Assembly (NCBI GenBank): GCA_903881535.1
Contig: CAIRTT010000189.1
Location: 1 to 8,272, forward strand
DNA from: an uncultured Armatimonadota bacterium
GTDB taxonomy: Bacteria > Armatimonadota > Armatimonadia > Armatimonadales > Armatimonadaceae
Length of the DNA: 8,272 bases
Direction of reading: 5' to 3'
In this document: one piece after another, positions 6,283 through 8,272 of the stretch
How the letters are laid out: every line of letters starts with the position of its first letter
Numbering within the stretch: position 1 is the stretch's first letter
Translations under genes and position numbers: made by a program
The notes under the pieces: model-generated
Told to the model about the DNA's origin: nothing
The model's database searches: none
The model's input: only the letters and a program-made list of their open reading frames with translations

Positions 6283-6981
6283 ATGTCGGTAAGTACTGAA
6301 GAAGCGTGGATAGTAGAACCTGAGCTCAAGGACCGGCCACCCAGACGCGTTGCAGTTGCAGAGCGTATTGATTACAACAAGCCATCGACGCAGGTTATGA
6401 CAGCTGCATCTGGTGCTGTAATCGTTACCGGACTTTCCTTGTTCGCTGCCGGTCTCGTGATGAAGCAATCAACACTGGTTATTTCAGGAATCACAGTCTC
6501 TCTGGCAGGCATTGCCGGTATTGTTATTTTTCCATCCAAAGGTAAAGCGTACGAGACAAGAGTGAATCGGCTGATTGAAGTCGGAATTCCTGTGCCAGCG
6601 AGACTGCTCGCAGTTGAAAATCGCGGGTCAGAAGGTGGAAAGCAGCGCTTGGTAAAGTTCCAATATCAGGTTCCTGGCCACGATGAACCACGTCATGGCG
6701 ACACTTTTGTGGACTATGATGCGCTTCCAAAGTTGATCCCGAGCACCGTGACAGCATTGGTTGATCCTGATACGTATGCGTATGACCTTTATATGGCTTT
6801 ACCAGTAAAAGCAATCGCAAAACCCCTCGACCGGGCATCCCAGGCCGCCGCAGCTGCGGTTGCATCAAAGCCTGCAAGTACAGAAATGGGAGTCATGTCC
6901 TCCGACCCTGCCGTTGTCGTCAAGCGCAAGGTTGAGACAGCGCCTGAGCAGAATGGTGAGAAGCGGGAATCCTACGAATAG
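6283..6981 (+). CDS. Membrane protein of unknown function with two transmembrane helices
   Basis: This 232-aa protein has a charged N-terminal tail (1-36), two adjacent hydrophobic helices (about 38-60, TAASGAVIVTGLSLFAAGLV, and 64-83) forming a hairpin, and a soluble C-terminal part. The segment IPVPARLLAVENRG through LVKFQYQVPG and TALVDPDTYAYDLY (about 102-170) resembles the small beta-rich region of DUF3592-like membrane proteins, a weak resemblance. The tail after 180 is Ala-rich, then charged, and probably disordered. The start ATG has GGAGGG 7 bases upstream; the in-frame TTG at 6268 lies upstream of that site and is rejected. It follows the receiver gene. No function is assigned. Confidence 0.8.
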   Translation: MSVSTEEAWIVEPELKDRPPRRVAVAERIDYNKPSTQVMTAASGAVIVTGLSLFAAGLVMKQSTLVISGITVSLAGIAGIVIFPSKGKAYETRVNRLIEVGIPVPARLLAVENRGSEGGKQRLVKFQYQVPGHDEPRHGDTFVDYDALPKLIPSTVTALVDPDTYAYDLYMALPVKAIAKPLDRASQAAAAAVASKPASTEMGVMSSDPAVVVKRKVETAPEQNGEKRESYE

Positions 6982-6984
6982 GCG

Positions 6985-7013
6985 TTGTTATACACCCTGA
7001 CAAATGATAGGGT
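6985..7013 (+). promoter_or_regulatory. Candidate pyr operon promoter
   Basis: TTGTTA (6985-6990) and TAGGGT (7008-7013) are 17 bp apart and would start transcription near 7020, ten bases before the PyrR leader structure begins at 7030. The -10 match is weak (three of six), so the placement rests largely on the leader needing to begin upstream of 7030. Confidence 0.3.
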
Positions 7014-7014
7014 G
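6993..7014. promoter_or_regulatory. Palindromic element CACCCTGA-N7-TAGGGTG (copy 2)
   Basis: CACCCT and AGGGTG are perfect 6-bp arms around 10 bases. No T tract follows, so it is not an intrinsic terminator of the upstream membrane-protein gene. It overlaps the candidate pyr promoter and resembles the element at 5786-5808. Confidence 0.4.
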
Positions 7015-7029
7015 ACGACGGTTGTAGTT

Positions 7030-7077
7030 CCTTGAGATGTCCCGTGAGGCATCCTCCGTCCTGTGAGGCGGGCAAGG
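7030..7077 (+). promoter_or_regulatory. Tandem PyrR-binding hairpins in a three-way junction (anti-antiterminator)
   Basis: Hairpin 1 (7036-7053) has a 6-bp stem GATGTC/GGCATC and loop CCGUGA. Hairpin 2 (7055-7072) has stem TCCGTC/GGCGGG and loop CUGUGA. Both loops fit CNGNGA and both upper stems fit the UC/GG of the known PyrR recognition consensus ARUCCNGNGAGGYU. The consensus A-U pair is replaced by U-A and C-G, so pairing is kept. CCTTG (7030-7034) pairs with CAAGG (7073-7077), closing a junction around both hairpins with only A7035 and C7054 unpaired. By the established mechanism, PyrR with UMP or UTP binds and stabilises this fold, blocking the antiterminator. Confidence 0.85.
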
Positions 7078-7139
7078 GTGCCGATGAACATCGGCTGCAT
7101 GAAATATTGGCAAATATGCCCATTCCGTGCCCTTGTCCC
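7070..7139 (+). promoter_or_regulatory. Antiterminator of the pyr leader
   Basis: GGGCAAGGGTGC (7070-7081) can pair with 7127-7139 over 12 pairs, with one bulged U at 7136 and two G-U pairs. This pairing uses the 5' arm of the terminator and the 3' strands of the PyrR junction and hairpin 2, so it excludes both. Between the arms are small hairpins CCGAT-GAAC-ATCGG (7081-7094, whose first base is shared with the pairing) and ATATT-GGCA-AATAT (7104-7117), which may compact the loop. Confidence 0.75.
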
Positions 7140-7166
7140 AAGTAGGACAAGGGCACGTTTTGTTTT
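7127..7166 (+). terminator. Intrinsic terminator / attenuator upstream of pyrR
   Basis: GTGCCCTTGTCC and GGACAAGGGCAC form a perfect 12-bp stem with a 6-base loop, followed by GTTTTGTTTT. It ends 12 bases before the pyrR start codon and lies inside the operon leader, so it acts as a regulated attenuator. Confidence 0.93.
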
Positions 7167-7178
7167 GTGAGGTACGCG

Positions 7179-7706
7179 ATGGCAGTGATGGACAGCGGAG
7201 ATATCCGGCGTGCTGTATCCCGGATTGCACATGAAATTGTCGAACGCAATAAAGGCGCACATGATGTCGTCCTGATTGGCGTGCTTCGCCGCGGCTTACC
7301 GCTAGCGGAACGCCTCGCGAGCCGAATCATGCAAATCGAATGCGCCCCAGTCCAGTTCGGTGGGCTTGACATCACTGATTATCGTGATGACAATATCGCC
7401 CGGACAACGGTGGCATCTGTTTCGTCGATTGACTTCGATGTCACTGGAAAGATTGTTGTGCTCGTGGATGATGTTCTCTACACGGGGAGGACGGTCAATG
7501 CGGCGATGACTGCGATCTCAACCTACGGACGTCCGGCCGCAATTCAGCTTGCAGTGCTCGTCGACCGTGGCCACCGCGAACTACCCATCCGGGCAGACTA
7601 CGTTGGGAAAAATGTTCCTACATCGAGGGTCGAACGCATCGACGTTCACCTTGGAGAGTCAGATTCTGAAGATTGTGTCGTTATTTCAAAGCGGGAGGAC
7701 AGCTGA
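7179..7706 (+). CDS. pyrR: PyrR bifunctional pyr operon attenuation protein / uracil phosphoribosyltransferase
   Basis: This 175-aa protein has the standard PyrR length and fold. RNA-binding PyrR senses UMP or UTP against PRPP and represses pyr genes by transcription attenuation; many homologues also convert uracil and PRPP to UMP. Visible hallmarks are VVLIGVLRRGLPLAERLA (about 30-47), the PRPP loop VVLVDDVLYTGRTV (93-106), and the strongly conserved AVLVDRGHRELPIRADYVGK (125-144) followed by NVPTS. The ATG at 7179 is chosen because GAGG lies 6 bases upstream; an in-frame GTG at 7167 lies upstream of that site and adds only four residues. The leader directly upstream carries PyrR-type RNA hairpins and a terminator, implying autoregulation. 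The stop codon overlaps the pyrB start. Confidence 0.97.
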   Translation: MAVMDSGDIRRAVSRIAHEIVERNKGAHDVVLIGVLRRGLPLAERLASRIMQIECAPVQFGGLDITDYRDDNIARTTVASVSSIDFDVTGKIVVLVDDVLYTGRTVNAAMTAISTYGRPAAIQLAVLVDRGHRELPIRADYVGKNVPTSRVERIDVHLGESDSEDCVVISKREDS

Positions 7707-8272
7707 TGTCCACCAAGCCACTCGCTGGCTGTGATCTCCTCGGCCTCAAAGGCTTGGACAGAGAAACGCTGAACCACTATCTGACGACTGCAGCCGAGTT
7801 TGAACAGATCATCCGACGAGACATCAAAAAAGTTCCCACCCTCAAGGGCAAATCGGTCATCACACTCTTCTACGAAAACTCCACCCGTACACGCACATCC
7901 TTTGAAGCCGCTGGAAAGTACATGTCTGCAGATGTCATCAACATCAGCGGATCGACATCCAGCACCACAAAAGGCGAATCACTCCGCGATACTTTCCTGA
8001 CCCTTCAGGCACTCACTGCGGACTGCATTATCATGCGAACCCCGTTCTCCGGAGCGCCGGAACAGGCTGCGGCATGGGTGGATGTACCGGTTATCAACGC
8101 GGGGGATGGCATGCATGAGCATCCAACACAAGGCCTCCTCGATGCGTACACCATCCAGAAAGTCAAAGGCCCACTGGATGGCCTGAAGGTCGCAATCGTG
8201 GGTGATGTCGCACATTCCCGGGTTGCGAGATCCAATGTTTGGGGTTTGTCGACGCTTGGCGCGGATGTTCAC
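7706..8272 (+). CDS. pyrB: Aspartate carbamoyltransferase catalytic subunit (partial, 3' end beyond right edge)
   Basis: The first 189 residues of an expected 300-330 are present. The enzyme joins carbamoyl phosphate and aspartate to N-carbamoyl-aspartate, the second step of pyrimidine synthesis, in the cytoplasm. Diagnostic motifs are FYENSTRTRTSFE (the carbamoyl-phosphate site), STSSTTKGESLRDT, the MRTPFSGA segment, INAGDGMHEHPTQGLLD, and VAIVGDVAHSRVARSN at the start of the aspartate domain. The ATG shares its A with the TGA of pyrR (TGATG), and GGGAGG lies 7 bases upstream, so translation is probably coupled and both genes are under the PyrR leader. PyrC or a dihydroorotase-like subunit commonly follows pyrB in such operons but is outside the window. 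Confidence 0.98.
   Translation, partial: MSTKPLAGCDLLGLKGLDRETLNHYLTTAAEFEQIIRRDIKKVPTLKGKSVITLFYENSTRTRTSFEAAGKYMSADVINISGSTSSTTKGESLRDTFLTLQALTADCIIMRTPFSGAPEQAAAWVDVPVINAGDGMHEHPTQGLLDAYTIQKVKGPLDGLKVAIVGDVAHSRVARSNVWGLSTLGADVH

Noticed and set aside
5946..6329. Minus-strand frame of 127 codons
   Set aside because: It is antisense to the receiver gene, whose catalytic residues are intact.
7023..7028. TGTAGT as the -10 of the pyr operon
   Set aside because: It would start transcription near 7035, after the 5' strand of the stem that closes the PyrR junction, and has no well-spaced -35.

Overview
The window reads as chromosomal DNA of a Gram-negative bacterium with roughly balanced base composition. 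It carries a TolC-family outer-membrane efflux gene, a PEP-CTERM surface protein (so an outer membrane and an exosortase are expected elsewhere), a PerR-like Fur-family regulator and a PyrR-attenuated pyrimidine operon. PEP-CTERM together with PyrR attenuation is compatible with phyla such as Armatimonadota, but the lineage is a guess. No insertion sequence, phage gene or CRISPR array is visible.

Left part, all on the minus strand: a TolC-family gene running off the left edge (1-1086), with a perfect 10-bp inverted repeat over its probable promoter (1142-1168); tRNA-Pro(GGG) at 1305-1378 with its own terminator; a 222-aa PEP-CTERM protein with a P-domain-like fold (1492-2160); and an overlapping gene pair made of an unrecognised 430-aa protein (2395-3687) preceded by a DUF4242-Mop-Mop fusion (3656-4354).

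Middle: a short divergent region separates that pair from an alpha/beta-hydrolase-like gene on the plus strand (4463-5209), which converges on a Fur/PerR-family regulator on the minus strand (5308-5733). The regulator is divergent from a stand-alone CheY-like receiver (5861-6229), followed by a two-helix membrane protein (6283-6981).

Right end: the start of a pyrimidine operon, pyrR (7179-7706) overlapping pyrB by one base (7706 to the edge). Its leader is the most striking element here. Two adjacent hairpins both carry the PyrR loop motif CNGNGA. A 5-bp stem encloses both and would form a three-way junction. The 3' side of that stem is also the core of an antiterminator that competes with a strong intrinsic terminator 12 bp before pyrR. 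This predicts feedback of the operon by PyrR with uridine nucleotides through a tandem-site version of the classical switch.

A second regulatory observation is a palindromic element, CACCCTGA-N7/8-TAGGGT, found once upstream of the pyr leader and once between the Fur-family gene and the receiver gene.
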